38,650 nt of DNA from a virus. The stretch covers positions 1-38,650 of IMG/VR virus record IMGVR_UViG_3300010210_000001. One strand, written 5' to 3'. How positions within the stretch are numbered: position 1 is the first letter of the stretch; every line of letters begins with the position of its first letter. The notes under the pieces are model-generated. The model saw only the letters and a program-made list of their open reading frames with translations, had not been told where the DNA came from and searched no databases. A program made the position numbers and the translations under genes. Shown in pieces: positions 8,631-16,986 of this stretch.

Positions 8631-11351
8631 TCACCCCAGCGCATATGATGGATCAACAATATCCCGGTAGGTTTCTTGACGCACTATTTCACGCGCTAGG
8701 GACGCTTCATCATAGCCACGGCCATCTACATTGATAACCAGCTGTCTATTTCCCTGTTGACCACCACCAAGAGAACCATTAGCTGCTGCCCAAACCAAAT
8801 TTGCCGTCTGAGCCTGATTGAGCACCACTTCTGAATCTGCAATTTTAGCATAGCGCGTGTCTGAAACCCCTGATCCAACTGGGCCACGGCCACCAGCGAA
8901 GTGCATCCCTGAAACTTTTGCCACATTTTGAGCCACTATTCCACCCATGGCAATAGAAGCCGGGATGTTCAGAGGAAATGGGACGTCGTGATAAATCCGC
9001 TGCACAGCCAGAATACCGTCTATTGTGGCTTTGGTAGTGGCAAAGACTTTGTAAAAAGCTCCGAACGCTTTATTTTGGTCTTTAATGTTGCCAAAAAACT
9101 GGGCATAGAGGCCAAGAGTAGAGCTAAGACCACGCATCATCAGCTGCTGACGGTTTTCTTCGTGTTTAAGCTCCATTTCTTCTTTTCGGCGAAGAAACTC
9201 CCGCTCTATCTCTTCTTTCGCTCCAGCTACGTCCCTATAGGTTTCTAGCTGGGTGTCTTTCCATTGCTCAAGCTGTAAGGCTTCTCTTTCCTCTGGAGAT
9301 GCCCCCCACATTGCTTTCTCGCTGGAAAACTGATCTTGAAGCTGTTTGTCCGCCTCATCAAAAGACCTGTCAATCTCAGCACTTCTACGCCGGTACTCTT
9401 CATCAATCTTTTCTTTTGCACCAGCAACTTCTTGATAAGCCTCAATTTGCTCCTCTTTCCATTGGACAAGTTTAAGTTGCTGTTGTGTCCATTCGTCATC
9501 AATGGATGCTAGTAGCCATTCGTTTTGCTGGTCTTCAAATTTTTTGCGAAGTTCCGCTTCTTCATCGATTTGACCTTCTATTAAGGCCATGAACCGGGCA
9601 TTATACTCGGCATCGATTTCTTCCTGGGCACCTTTAACTTCCTTATATTTTTCTGTCTGCTGTTCTGCCCAAAGATTTAACTCTGCCAGTTCGCGATCAT
9701 ATGTGTCCTCAATCCTTGAGATTTCCCACTTTTTGGCCTGATCAGAAAAATCCTCACGAAGCTTCGCTAGGCGTTTGATTTCTTTTTCGCTTAGGCCGGA
9801 GGCACCGGTTGAGTTTGAAATTTCGGTACCGGTACCCGTTGCACCAGCACCAAACTCTTTGTCATATTCTTTTAATGCCTGTTCTTTTAGAATTTCTTTA
9901 ATCCAATCTTCTTGATCTAATAAAAAGGAGTTTCCAGTACTGCTTTTTAACCCTAAGATGTCCCGTACTTGGTCTCCATTCTTGCCTGATTTATAGAATT
10001 TTGAAAAAGCTTCTGAGTTTTTCTCTATGACTTTTGCAAATTCTTCAGGATTTGAAAAATAGAAGTCCTCTCTTGCTTGATCATTTTTAAGGTTTCCATA
10101 CCCTTTAATGATTTGAGCAGCTGTCACAGCTGTTCCAGCCAAAACAACACCGGCAGCAGCCCCGCCAGCACCAAGCCCACCTCCAAGAAACTTTAATGCA
10201 CCTGAAGCCTTTAAACCAATTGCAGTGCCTTTAAGCTTTGCTAGTGCTCCAGAAAGGTTTGTGATATTTGATGTTAGGCTGGAGATACCTCCAATAAGCT
10301 TCGCGCTCCCCCACACCATCAAAAACTCATCAGCATATGGTGCAAGCTCTTTTAAAATCCCTATAAATTCCTTAAATTGTTTTCCCAGCTCCGCAGCAGT
10401 ACCGTCTTTAATAATTTTATCGAGCTCATCTGCAAGGCCTTGTAACCCACCCTTTGCATCATCCCATACTCCACCTCCGAGAAATTGGCGTTGCAGTTCT
10501 GCAATTTTATCAATGACATTTGACAATTTACCCTCAAATGTTTTTGACATGTCACCCATTAAGCCTTTACTTTTCAAAAGTTCAGCCTGTAAAACCTCCC
10601 ATGCTTCCTTTCCTCTAGCTTGCTTCTGCAGTTCCTCTATTTCTTTTTTTGCTTTGACTGTGATGACACCCAGCTCTGTAAGCCTCATCGTGGCTTCACC
10701 GGCTGCCTGATTATTTTGAAGAGCTGAATATGCTCTGGAAACCCACATTGCAAGCCCGGCTAGATCCTTCTCAGCAGTGTTTGCCGCTGCATCACCAACC
10801 ATCAACAACGCTTCAGCACTATCCAACGCCCCATCAGTCATCTTAGCCAGTGTAAAGCGCGCCTCAGCTACATCTGTAAACTGGAATGGTGTATCCGTAC
10901 TCATTTCTCGGACTTCAGCAAGAGTCTTTTCAGCCAGAGTCACATCTCCAAGCTGCTTATAGTAGTGCTTCATCCGCACTTCTATATTTTCAAGCGCTGT
11001 TCCTGCATCAATAAATGACTTTAAAACAAAAGACCCGGCCACACCTGCAGCCAAAGTCTTCATCCCACCAAATCGCTGTCTGATGCCTTTTGAGGATTTC
11101 TCTATTTTTTTGAGTTTCGCAGGAGTTTTATCAAGCTCATCAAGAAGCTTACCCCAGTCTTTTTTGGCTTCCTTCGCAGTCTTATCAAATTCCTTCTCGA
11201 ATTTGCCAAGCTGTCTCTGTAGTTTTTTCCACTCAGCCTTTGCAGATTTAGGCAAATCAGTAAAGTCAATTTTAGCCTTCTTCAACTCTGATGTATAAGC
11301 ATCCGTTGCTTTGAGGACTAATTCTACTTCTGAGCTAATGTTGTCTGCCAT
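8631..11351 (-). CDS. tape measure protein
   Basis: 906 residues. Tape measure proteins run along the tail lumen and set its length. The N-terminus (1-95) is Lys/Glu/Asp-rich coiled coil. Residues about 100-300 match the lambda-type tape-measure domain (FVLKSFIDAGTALE, STDTPFQFTDVAEAR, ELGVITVKAK). A hydrophobic Gly/Ala segment at about 385-416 is a likely membrane-interacting piece. Three tandem ~70-residue helical repeats occupy 531-736. The C-terminus has the typical AGGRG ... DSEVVLNQAQT motif before a final strand-rich domain. The gene follows the tail chaperone frames and overlaps the second by 17 bases. Confidence 0.93.
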   Translation of the reverse strand: MADNISSEVELVLKATDAYTSELKKAKIDFTDLPKSAKAEWKKLQRQLGKFEKEFDKTAKEAKKDWGKLLDELDKTPAKLKKIEKSSKGIRQRFGGMKTLAAGVAGSFVLKSFIDAGTALENIEVRMKHYYKQLGDVTLAEKTLAEVREMSTDTPFQFTDVAEARFTLAKMTDGALDSAEALLMVGDAAANTAEKDLAGLAMWVSRAYSALQNNQAAGEATMRLTELGVITVKAKKEIEELQKQARGKEAWEVLQAELLKSKGLMGDMSKTFEGKLSNVIDKIAELQRQFLGGGVWDDAKGGLQGLADELDKIIKDGTAAELGKQFKEFIGILKELAPYADEFLMVWGSAKLIGGISSLTSNITNLSGALAKLKGTAIGLKASGALKFLGGGLGAGGAAAGVVLAGTAVTAAQIIKGYGNLKNDQAREDFYFSNPEEFAKVIEKNSEAFSKFYKSGKNGDQVRDILGLKSSTGNSFLLDQEDWIKEILKEQALKEYDKEFGAGATGTGTEISNSTGASGLSEKEIKRLAKLREDFSDQAKKWEISRIEDTYDRELAELNLWAEQQTEKYKEVKGAQEEIDAEYNARFMALIEGQIDEEAELRKKFEDQQNEWLLASIDDEWTQQQLKLVQWKEEQIEAYQEVAGAKEKIDEEYRRRSAEIDRSFDEADKQLQDQFSSEKAMWGASPEEREALQLEQWKDTQLETYRDVAGAKEEIEREFLRRKEEMELKHEENRQQLMMRGLSSTLGLYAQFFGNIKDQNKAFGAFYKVFATTKATIDGILAVQRIYHDVPFPLNIPASIAMGGIVAQNVAKVSGMHFAGGRGPVGSGVSDTRYAKIADSEVVLNQAQTANLVWAAANGSLGGGQQGNRQLVINVDGRGYDEASLAREIVRQETYRDIVDPSYALG
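9144..9761 (-). repeat. three tandem ~210-base repeats inside the tape measure gene
   Basis: The encoded units are residues 531-600, 601-670 and 671-736, each with the pattern L..W..(E/D)Q.E.Y..V.GA.E.I(D/E).E(Y/F)..R. Periods are 70, 70 and about 66 residues. The copies are diverged, so this is an old duplication kept in frame. Adding or removing one unit would change helix length by roughly 10 nm. Confidence 0.85.
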
Positions 11352-11634
11352 ATTGTTTCTCGAATGATTCCTTGCGTTTGCGACACATCGAATCTGTCAA
11401 ATCTGCGATCTGAACGGCTTGTTGAAAGGGCCAGGGCTGCTCTGCAATCCCTCCAGCGAAGGGTAACTGATTTCGGTTTAAGTACTGTGTAACCCAAAAC
11501 CATAATTCAGTTATTTTCTCAGGCACGTGGGGAAGCATTTTAAATTCCAGCCATTTCCCATAATGCACAAAATCCGGCGACTGAAAAGGCTTATCAGGTC
11601 CGGATTCAACGTGCCCAAAAAATAGGGCAGCCAA
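11335..11634 (-). CDS. tail assembly chaperone, frameshift extension (T-like frame)
   Basis: Open frame of 99 codons that has no proper start: its first codon is a TTG immediately after the upstream chaperone frame, in the -1 frame. A slippery A AAA AAC sits at the end of the upstream gene, directly before its TGA stop. Slipping back one base gives K-K-L-I-G-A and then this frame, producing one protein of about 221 residues from the start at 11999. This matches lambda G/GT, in which the long form helps load tape measure and tail-tube protein. The end overlaps the tape-measure start by 17 bases. The extension is Trp/Phe-rich with a C-terminal basic helix. Confidence 0.8.
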   Translation of the reverse strand: MAALFFGHVESGPDKPFQSPDFVHYGKWLEFKMLPHVPEKITELWFWVTQYLNRNQLPFAGGIAEQPWPFQQAVQIADLTDSMCRKRKESFEKQYGRQH

Positions 11635-11642
11635 GGCCCCAA

Positions 11643-11999
11643 TCAGTTTTTTTCAGAATCCTCCAACTGAGAAAGTTTTTTAACCTTATTCCCTACTTCT
11701 TTTAGGAAGTCAAAGCCCCCGAGAGTATCAATGATTTCCGGAGTTAGACTTACAAACTTATGAGGCTGACCGCGCTCCGTAAGGCCTACAACATCCATAA
11801 TGCCAGCCTCGCAGAGATACTTGTGATGCTGGTACAACAGTGACATCTGAGATCCACGATCACCAGATGCCAAACCAGATGCCAGGATGGAGTTTGCATT
11901 CATCAACTGCTCACTGGAAATACCTTTGATATAGACTGTTACATCTTTGTGCTTTTCCAGAGTGAAGTCCTGGTCTTTATAGGTTAAAATTTCAGGCAT
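11643..11999 (-). CDS. tail assembly chaperone (G-like, short form)
   Basis: 118 residues, located between the tail tube and tape-measure genes, the standard place for the siphophage tail assembly chaperone. It starts with an ATG that overlaps the end of the tail-tube gene by 8 bases. The N-terminus has a beta-rich start and helices follow. The C-terminus ends in Glu-Lys-Asn encoded by the slippery run. Most ribosomes would stop at the TGA to give this short form, and a fraction would shift to give the longer fusion. The family varies widely in sequence, so the identification rests on position, size and the frameshift signal. Confidence 0.8.
   Translation of the reverse strand: MPEILTYKDQDFTLEKHKDVTVYIKGISSEQLMNANSILASGLASGDRGSQMSLLYQHHKYLCEAGIMDVVGLTERGQPHKFVSLTPEIIDTLGGFDFLKEVGNKVKKLSQLEDSEKN
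11646..11652 (-). promoter_or_regulatory. programmed -1 ribosomal frameshift site (A AAA AAC)
   Basis: On the coding strand the codons GAA AAA AAC TGA contain a canonical slippery heptamer A AAA AAC in the correct phase, directly before the zero-frame stop. Five bases downstream a short stem can form: GGGGC (11640-11636) with GCCCT (11628-11624). An alternative stem is TGCCC/GGGCA at 11629-11612. The -1 frame stays open through 11335. Confidence 0.85.
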
Positions 12000-13164
12000 T
12001 GGCCGCCTCCACTACTTCTTCAGCTGTGAGGATCATACGAAACTCAGTGTCATCGCCGGAGTCATCGTTTAAATCAAATGTGAGCTGGTGCATCAGAAAA
12101 TTGTTTGCTGTTGTTGGCTGCACATCATGAATCTGCCCAAGGCCTACCAGGATCATCAAATCAGATACATTGCATGAGATCCGCATCTGCTGGCCTGCTT
12201 TATCAGCATAAGGGTCCCAGGAGGATTTATCCTGCTCTTTGATGTCCATGGTGATCTGCACATCAGTACGGCCAGCGTATGCACCACCCTCAACACCTCC
12301 CGCTTGTCGAGCATCTGGCGTCACTTCAACTTGGGTACCAGCATTAAACCCAAGCTTGTGAACCGCAGGAACAATGGTATCAGCAGATGTCAAACGCTCA
12401 ATTTTGATATCAGCATCCGCAAACTGCAGATCCTGACCGTCTGGATAGGTCACAGACGGATCACTGGCCTCACCGGCCAAGGTTCCTTTGCGCCCCTGGT
12501 ACTCAATGGTCTGCATGATACGTTCCATCGTCTGACTGGCTTCCAGAGAGTAGGTGGGCACAGCCGTGCGAACCTCTTCCACATTACCATCTCGGAATAA
12601 AAAGAGCTGCTTGCGCTCAGTGGGACGCGAATTAAGAGAGTACTCAACGGCGCCCTGCTCAAATACAGAGGCTACGGTCTGACCGGAATCTGCACCTTCT
12701 ATCCAGATTGCATCTGAATCAGAAAAAGTTCCGGTATCTGGCAAATACCAAATAATCTTCTCGGACACAAAAGCCACCACACCCGTCTTGGTGGGAGTGC
12801 CAGAATCCCCAATCACATCCCCAGGCGAAGCAGATACTGCAGCAGATGCGATAATCACAGATAGGTAGTTTGAGCTAAACCCAGCAGGTACAATATGCTC
12901 ATCAATACAAGGCTTGACACCTGCTGTTTTTGCCGGGGCCAATGCTGCGGAAAACTTAGTGTTTGCCGTCTGTTGGCCACGCAGATTACTTTTGTGCGTA
13001 TGGCTCTTTCCAGCTACATTTCGGCGCTGAATTGGGGATGAGGCATCACCATACTCCGCATCGTCCTCAATGCGCAAACTGCGAGCAATAGTCGCAGGAA
13101 TAGACGCCTCTGGGGAAGCGTCGTCAAAAACTCCAAGAAACTTAAAATGGTTGTGTTTATACAT
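11992..13164 (-). CDS. major tail tube protein
   Basis: 390 residues from the ATG at 13164, chosen because a GAGGAG ribosome site lies eight bases before it; an in-frame TTG five codons earlier overlaps that site. It lies directly before the tail chaperone pair, the fixed position of the tail tube protein in siphophages. The sequence is beta-rich with a helix-poor middle, and the C-terminal half (about 230-385) carries repeated strands such as VQITMDIKEQDKSSWDP and LTFDLNDDSGDD, consistent with a tube fold. It is longer than most tube proteins, so it may carry an extra surface domain (about 90-210). Confidence 0.75.
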   Translation of the reverse strand: MYKHNHFKFLGVFDDASPEASIPATIARSLRIEDDAEYGDASSPIQRRNVAGKSHTHKSNLRGQQTANTKFSAALAPAKTAGVKPCIDEHIVPAGFSSNYLSVIIASAAVSASPGDVIGDSGTPTKTGVVAFVSEKIIWYLPDTGTFSDSDAIWIEGADSGQTVASVFEQGAVEYSLNSRPTERKQLFLFRDGNVEEVRTAVPTYSLEASQTMERIMQTIEYQGRKGTLAGEASDPSVTYPDGQDLQFADADIKIERLTSADTIVPAVHKLGFNAGTQVEVTPDARQAGGVEGGAYAGRTDVQITMDIKEQDKSSWDPYADKAGQQMRISCNVSDLMILVGLGQIHDVQPTTANNFLMHQLTFDLNDDSGDDTEFRMILTAEEVVEAANA

Positions 13165-13585
13165 TGTCGCACTCCTCAATGGTGGGGATGTTGTTAATTT
13201 CTGTGGTTATTTTAACCGAAAACTCCATAAGCATAGCAGCAGGACAAAGCTGATTGCCTGTGTGGTATTCCTGGGCAGATCGGTATTCTGCCCCAGATAA
13301 TCTTCTTGAGCGATCAGCCTTACGCATGACAGCTAAGATCCGGTACCGGTGATTCTCCAGGTGCTCCAACCCTGTCCAAAAATCTTTTTTAGGGCTCAGC
13401 ACCTCAATCAACACTTTCACAACTTCTGTCAGGTGTCCAGAAGCCTGGCTGTCTTTGTTTTGTTTGGGTCCCCAAATAAGCAAAACAGGGCTTGTCCCTT
13501 CCATTTTTGTTGGGTTAAATTTTTCGTCCCGCACGACGTAACCCGCAGATTCCAGGATAGACTTAATTTCTTTTACAGCACTCAT
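13157..13585 (-). CDS. tail terminator / tail completion-like protein
   Basis: 142 residues from the ATG at 13585, which lies just after the stop of the preceding connector gene; the open frame extends further upstream but inside that gene, so the internal start is preferred. The N-terminus is a helix followed by strands (SAVKEIKSILESAGYVV), resembling tail terminator and minor tail proteins that cap the tube. It lies between the HK97 gp10-like gene and the tail tube gene, the usual terminator position, and overlaps the tube start by 8 bases. Sequence family not certain. Confidence 0.55.
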   Translation of the reverse strand: MSAVKEIKSILESAGYVVRDEKFNPTKMEGTSPVLLIWGPKQNKDSQASGHLTEVVKVLIEVLSPKKDFWTGLEHLENHRYRILAVMRKADRSRRLSGAEYRSAQEYHTGNQLCPAAMLMEFSVKITTEINNIPTIEECDNV

Positions 13586-13586
13586 A

Positions 13587-14006
13587 CTAACCCCGGAAAA
13601 GCTCAATAGTGTTTGTGTCGGGCTCACTGTCAAGTACATCATCTGGAATAGCCAGGATGTCATATTTGTCCAGCTCAGACAGCCGGTGATCAAGCGCCTT
13701 TTTGTAAATCTTCTCTTTCTCGGCCCACATGTCGTGTTTTTGGTTGTTGGCTATCATGGTGACATTCATACCAATATTTCTTTGAGCCACTTTCATGGAA
13801 ACAAACAAATCCAGTAGTTCAGCAGATTCTTCTTTTATTGGATTAGGAATGTCAATTTCTGAAACACCAACAGACCGAGCGATGCGCTTAAACCATGCGT
13901 CTGCCCGATCAAAAAAACTCAAGTTTCTGGTGTATTCACCTGCGTCATCTTTGAAGTACTCCCTGACATTGTCATCTAATATTTTCTCAGGCGTCAAATA
14001 ACTCAT
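13587..14006 (-). CDS. head-tail connector-like protein
   Basis: 139 residues, mostly helical: a run of helices from about 20 to 115 and a short acidic C-terminus. Located between an HK97 gp10-like protein and the tail terminator candidate, where head completion or connector proteins normally lie. The ATG overlaps the upstream stop (ATGA). No specific family recognised. All-helical small proteins here are usually adaptor proteins that join portal to tail, though in most phages the adaptor precedes gp10, so the assignment is only by position. Confidence 0.5.
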   Translation of the reverse strand: MSYLTPEKILDDNVREYFKDDAGEYTRNLSFFDRADAWFKRIARSVGVSEIDIPNPIKEESAELLDLFVSMKVAQRNIGMNVTMIANNQKHDMWAEKEKIYKKALDHRLSELDKYDILAIPDDVLDSEPDTNTIELFRG

Positions 14007-14530
14007 ACACCAGCCTCCACGATTGCAGCTCTCATAGCATCACCTAACCGTTTCTGGTGTGGTCCCCAGCCAGCATCAAGAGCTCTTTCAGGAAATGGAT
14101 TTGGATCCACGGCACCAACCTGATGGCCTCGGCTATAAACAAATCTGCCTGTCTTGGGATCTACCCAACGCAGGGTTTCTTTTTCAACTGGCTTAATAAA
14201 CATTGCAGGGCGCCCGGTGACAACGTGTACAGCGTGGGGAGCGAGCGTTCTGTCAACGAATACGCGCCCTGCAAATGCGCCTGTATGCTCCACATCAATA
14301 GCCTGGTGCAAAGAGCGAAGCATTGACCGATTGACGCCAAATGGATCGTCAATCGGATATTCATCACTCGCCTGCTTTTTGGCTTTGGGAGCCTCATCAA
14401 TCATCCTATCCCGGAAATCTTCAAGAGAGTTCATCATAGCGACACGCACATGTTTTGATACCACCATGGGCGCTTTGCCCAAGGCGTTTATCAAATCCAT
14501 TGCTTTTTCATCGCTAAGACGAACTTGCAT
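14003..14530 (-). CDS. HK97 gp10-like head-tail joining protein
   Basis: 175 residues with the layout of the HK97 gp10 (neck/tail completion) family: helical N-terminus, then a segment LAPHAVHVVTGRPAMFI corresponding to the usual 'APYA..vE.Gt' region, and the C-terminal signature NPFPERALDAGW followed by a helix ending in AAIVEAGV. Such proteins join head and tail. The ATG at 14530 has an AGGGG ribosome site two bases after the previous stop, and the stop overlaps the next gene. It is somewhat longer than many relatives because of the loop at about 115-135 (Arg/Gly-rich). Confidence 0.75.
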   Translation of the reverse strand: MQVRLSDEKAMDLINALGKAPMVVSKHVRVAMMNSLEDFRDRMIDEAPKAKKQASDEYPIDDPFGVNRSMLRSLHQAIDVEHTGAFAGRVFVDRTLAPHAVHVVTGRPAMFIKPVEKETLRWVDPKTGRFVYSRGHQVGAVDPNPFPERALDAGWGPHQKRLGDAMRAAIVEAGV

Positions 14531-14532
14531 GA

Positions 14533-14895
14533 TTACCCCTGACGTAGCTTAGCCAGATAAGCCTTCGCTTGCTCTGACTTCATGTACTTTTCAGGCTTAA
14601 CAAGCCGGTTTTTTTTGGAGACAAAAACCGGCTCAACATCCTTTTTTGGAGTTTCGCTGGCTTTCTGTTCTTCCCCAGATTCATCAGATCGATCAGGAGC
14701 AGATTCTTCCTTTTCCGAATCCTTGGATTTTTCCTCCGACTGCGGAGCCTCAGCAGGTGGCTCTTCCTTTACATCTGATTCCTGAGCATCAGCAGAAGCT
14801 TCAGACGCATCGACTTTGGTTTCTTCCTGTGCAGGATCAGAAACTTTGGTTTCTTCCTTCTTTTGGCTTGCTGTGGTTTTTGTGTTTCTTGCCAT
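14533..14895 (-). CDS. disordered Glu/Lys/Ser-rich small protein
   Basis: 120 residues from the ATG at 14895, which follows GAGG at six bases; an upstream in-frame start lacks this. The first ~85 residues are low complexity (Glu, Lys, Ser, Ala, Asp) and probably unfolded. The C-terminus (about 88-120) looks ordered, with KKNRLVKPEKYMKSEQAKAYL. It lies between the cement gene, with a terminator in between, and the gp10-like gene. Small proteins with acidic unfolded tails at this place are often head-decoration or head-completion proteins. No family recognised. Confidence 0.55.
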   Translation of the reverse strand: MARNTKTTASQKKEETKVSDPAQEETKVDASEASADAQESDVKEEPPAEAPQSEEKSKDSEKEESAPDRSDESGEEQKASETPKKDVEPVFVSKKNRLVKPEKYMKSEQAKAYLAKLRQG

Positions 14896-14928
14896 GATAA
14901 TCCTCACGGTTATGAGTTAATGAAAAGA

Positions 14929-14944
14929 AGGCCCTTGCGGGCCT
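14929..14944 (-). terminator. intrinsic terminator after the cement gene
   Basis: On the minus strand the stem AGGCCC - GCAA - GGGCCT is a perfect six-pair hairpin with a GNRA tetraloop, followed by TCTTTTC. It lies seven bases after the cement-protein stop and ahead of the next late gene, so it would thin out transcription beyond the capsid genes. Confidence 0.75.
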
Positions 14945-14950
14945 AAATCT

Positions 14951-15361
14951 TTACCGGCTGAACTGTCCTTCCAAGACGGCCATCACTTTACCAGTGGCAG
15001 CAGCATCATCAGTAGTAACATTCATACGCGTGTAAACATCCGCATTCGTTGGGATGGGTACACGTGCGATCAGATCACCTGCAGAAATGGTAGTTGCACC
15101 ACTTGCTGTTACTGAGGCGCTCAGCAAATCCGCAAAACCAGAGTCACTTGCAGCGCTGTCTTGCAATGCTACTGTAAGCTTCTTGGTATCAGCCAGGCTT
15201 ACATCTTCAGCAGCGTAAACAGCCACTTCAATCTGACCTTGCTGTCCACCTTTTCCGGTTTTCAGCGCATCAGTTGCAGCACTTGTGTTCTGTGGTACTG
15301 TAAGTGCCTTGGCGTAGTAGCCACCGGCATCATGGAGTCTTTTTCCGAATTCAATACTCAT
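14951..15361 (-). CDS. capsid cement protein (Bbp16-like)
   Basis: 136 residues, Ala/Ser/Thr/Gly-rich and beta-rich. The start MSIEFGKRLHDAGGYY and later ADLLSASVTASGATTISAGD resemble the Bbp16 family of capsid cement proteins first described in Bordetella phage BPP-1. Cement proteins sit on the outside of the shell and stabilise it. It follows the major capsid gene directly, with a strong AAGGAGAAGG ribosome site, and a terminator comes right after, as expected for a protein needed in high copy. Identification is by family resemblance plus order. Confidence 0.7.
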   Translation of the reverse strand: MSIEFGKRLHDAGGYYAKALTVPQNTSAATDALKTGKGGQQGQIEVAVYAAEDVSLADTKKLTVALQDSAASDSGFADLLSASVTASGATTISAGDLIARVPIPTNADVYTRMNVTTDDAAATGKVMAVLEGQFSR

Positions 15362-15372
15362 GTTCCTTCTCC

Positions 15373-16287
15373 TTAAGGCAGTGTAACAAACGGTTCGACA
15401 CCTTGCGCAAACTGACGCGAAGTGATGATTGGGGTGTCATACCACTGAGTGATCATCTGACCAACATCATTGGTTTTTGATGACGTACGCATTACGGTTT
15501 CACCATACTTGTCTTCCAAGATATTCCGCATAAACGGAGACATCATCAGAACAGTTTTCCCACCATCATCAGGGTACACGCTTTCGATCATATTGTTGAT
15601 CTGTAGTTTGGTGGGCACGTTGCTTGCGTCGATGTTTACAATCGCTGCAGTCATACGAGTTGGGTTTGCAACAATGGCTCCCAGCATTGTCTTTAGCTCG
15701 AATTCCCAGCCGGTGATCCCTTGAGCGTTAGAATGCTTGTTTCCGCCATTCAACGCTTCAAGCGCCAACAATTTAGCTGCAGATGTCGATGCTGCATTGA
15801 TAGCCAAACCACACTCTTCATCGACAAAACGCACAGCCAGGATGGAGAAATTGTCATCACCGGCCCCTTTGATTGACTCCACATTCTCTGCAGCAATGGC
15901 AGCAGATGCGTACACATCATAAATGAGGCTTTTTTCAATCGAGTTTCCGGTTTTCATGATGATGCGGGGAAAACGCCCATCGATGTACTTTGCCAGGTTT
16001 CCACCAGAAAGAGCAATCACTTTGTCTTCGGAGACAAAGATCTTACCGCCCACAACCTGAAGATCATCAGATCCAAGATCTGTATCAACCTTCAGAGTAG
16101 CTGGAGCGTCGTCCAGATCCCGCATACTTCCACCAACCACGTCTGACACAATACCATACTTATGCTGTAGCGCATGGTTTGCTTCAAACACTTCAATTTC
16201 TTTGAGAATGTTGTTTCCCTGAGTCAGGTTATCAACAATCACTTCCTGTTCGCCACCGAGGGTGGCAGCCATTTCCTGAAACAGCAT
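15373..16287 (-). CDS. major capsid protein
   Basis: 304 residues resembling the GP7/Bbp17 group of HK97-fold capsid proteins (epsilon15, BPP-1). An N-terminal arm (1-50) is followed by a compact core containing DDLQVVGGKIFV, a conserved helix region around 110-180 (SLIYDVYASAAIA, VDEECGLAINAA), and a C-terminal part with DGGKTVLMMSPFMRNILED and WYDTPIITSRQ typical of this group. The ATG follows GGAG, which overlaps the end of the scaffold gene. It lies between scaffold and cement genes. No N-terminal scaffold or protease segment is fused to it. Confidence 0.85.
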   Translation of the reverse strand: MLFQEMAATLGGEQEVIVDNLTQGNNILKEIEVFEANHALQHKYGIVSDVVGGSMRDLDDAPATLKVDTDLGSDDLQVVGGKIFVSEDKVIALSGGNLAKYIDGRFPRIIMKTGNSIEKSLIYDVYASAAIAAENVESIKGAGDDNFSILAVRFVDEECGLAINAASTSAAKLLALEALNGGNKHSNAQGITGWEFELKTMLGAIVANPTRMTAAIVNIDASNVPTKLQINNMIESVYPDDGGKTVLMMSPFMRNILEDKYGETVMRTSSKTNDVGQMITQWYDTPIITSRQFAQGVEPFVTLP

Positions 16288-16289
16288 AT

Positions 16290-16982
16290 TTATTCTCCTT
16301 TGTTGCCAAGCAAATGCTCAGACAATTTGACAGGGCCAGTGGCACCACCACCGTTTTGCCCAGATCCAGTTCCACCACGGGGAGGCTCACCAAAAAAATC
16401 AGGCTCAGACTTTGCATAACCTTCAATTGCTTCATCCAGAGACTTTCCACCAAATTTCCATTCACCAGATTCTTCGTCATACTCGGACTGGTCTGCAAGG
16501 TCACGAACCGCAATGCGAGAAAACTTGCTGTTGATCCCTTTCTTGGTCAGGGAAGCAGCAAGAGATTCATTGCGATCCTTTTCACGTAGCATCTGTTGGT
16601 CTTTTTTGGATTTGTCTTGGATATCCTGCAAGGTTTTTCGAGTCTGGTCCAGCTCTTTTTGCATCTTCTTGACGGTCTTGTCAGATTCTGAGACTTTCCC
16701 GGTTGTTTTTTCTAAATACGCATCCAGGACATCATCAATGTCGGCATCAGAGTCCTCACCAGGCAGTTCAACATCAAGCTTTTCAGACACTTTTTTAAGT
16801 GCAGATTCAGCTTTCTGAGCACGCTGTCTGTACTTTTTAGATTCTTTCAGAAGCTCTTCAGACTTTGAAGCGCTTGATTCAAGATCCTTTACAGCAGCGG
16901 TAATATCTGCTTGAATACTCTGCTTTTCAGAATCGTCTGATGCAGCGAGTAATTTTTTGATGAGTTCTTTGATTTTGTCCAT
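16290..16982 (-). CDS. scaffolding protein
   Basis: 230 residues, strongly charged, long coiled coil from about residue 5 to 150 (Lys/Glu/Asp/Gln-rich), then a more ordered piece (GINSKFSRIAVRDL) and a Gly-rich C-terminus (TGSGQNGGG). These are hallmarks of internal scaffolds that guide procapsid assembly, and it lies immediately before the capsid gene. No serine protease motif is seen, so it appears to be scaffold only. Its AGGAG ribosome site lies within the 3' arm of a long hairpin upstream, which suggests control of its translation. Confidence 0.8.
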   Translation of the reverse strand: MDKIKELIKKLLAASDDSEKQSIQADITAAVKDLESSASKSEELLKESKKYRQRAQKAESALKKVSEKLDVELPGEDSDADIDDVLDAYLEKTTGKVSESDKTVKKMQKELDQTRKTLQDIQDKSKKDQQMLREKDRNESLAASLTKKGINSKFSRIAVRDLADQSEYDEESGEWKFGGKSLDEAIEGYAKSEPDFFGEPPRGGTGSGQNGGGATGPVKLSEHLLGNKGE

Positions 16983-16986
16983 GATT

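Noticed and set aside
9144-9761. CRISPR-like or satellite array from ~210-base periodicity
   Set aside because: The repeats are diverged, in frame and explained by protein repeats in the tape measure; no short identical repeats with spacers occur anywhere in the window.
10225-10710. 161-codon open frame on the plus strand opposite the tape measure gene
   Set aside because: It is the mirror of a long Ala/Ser/Lys-rich coding region, has no ribosome site and gives a low-complexity Ser/Ala/Pro protein without any domain.
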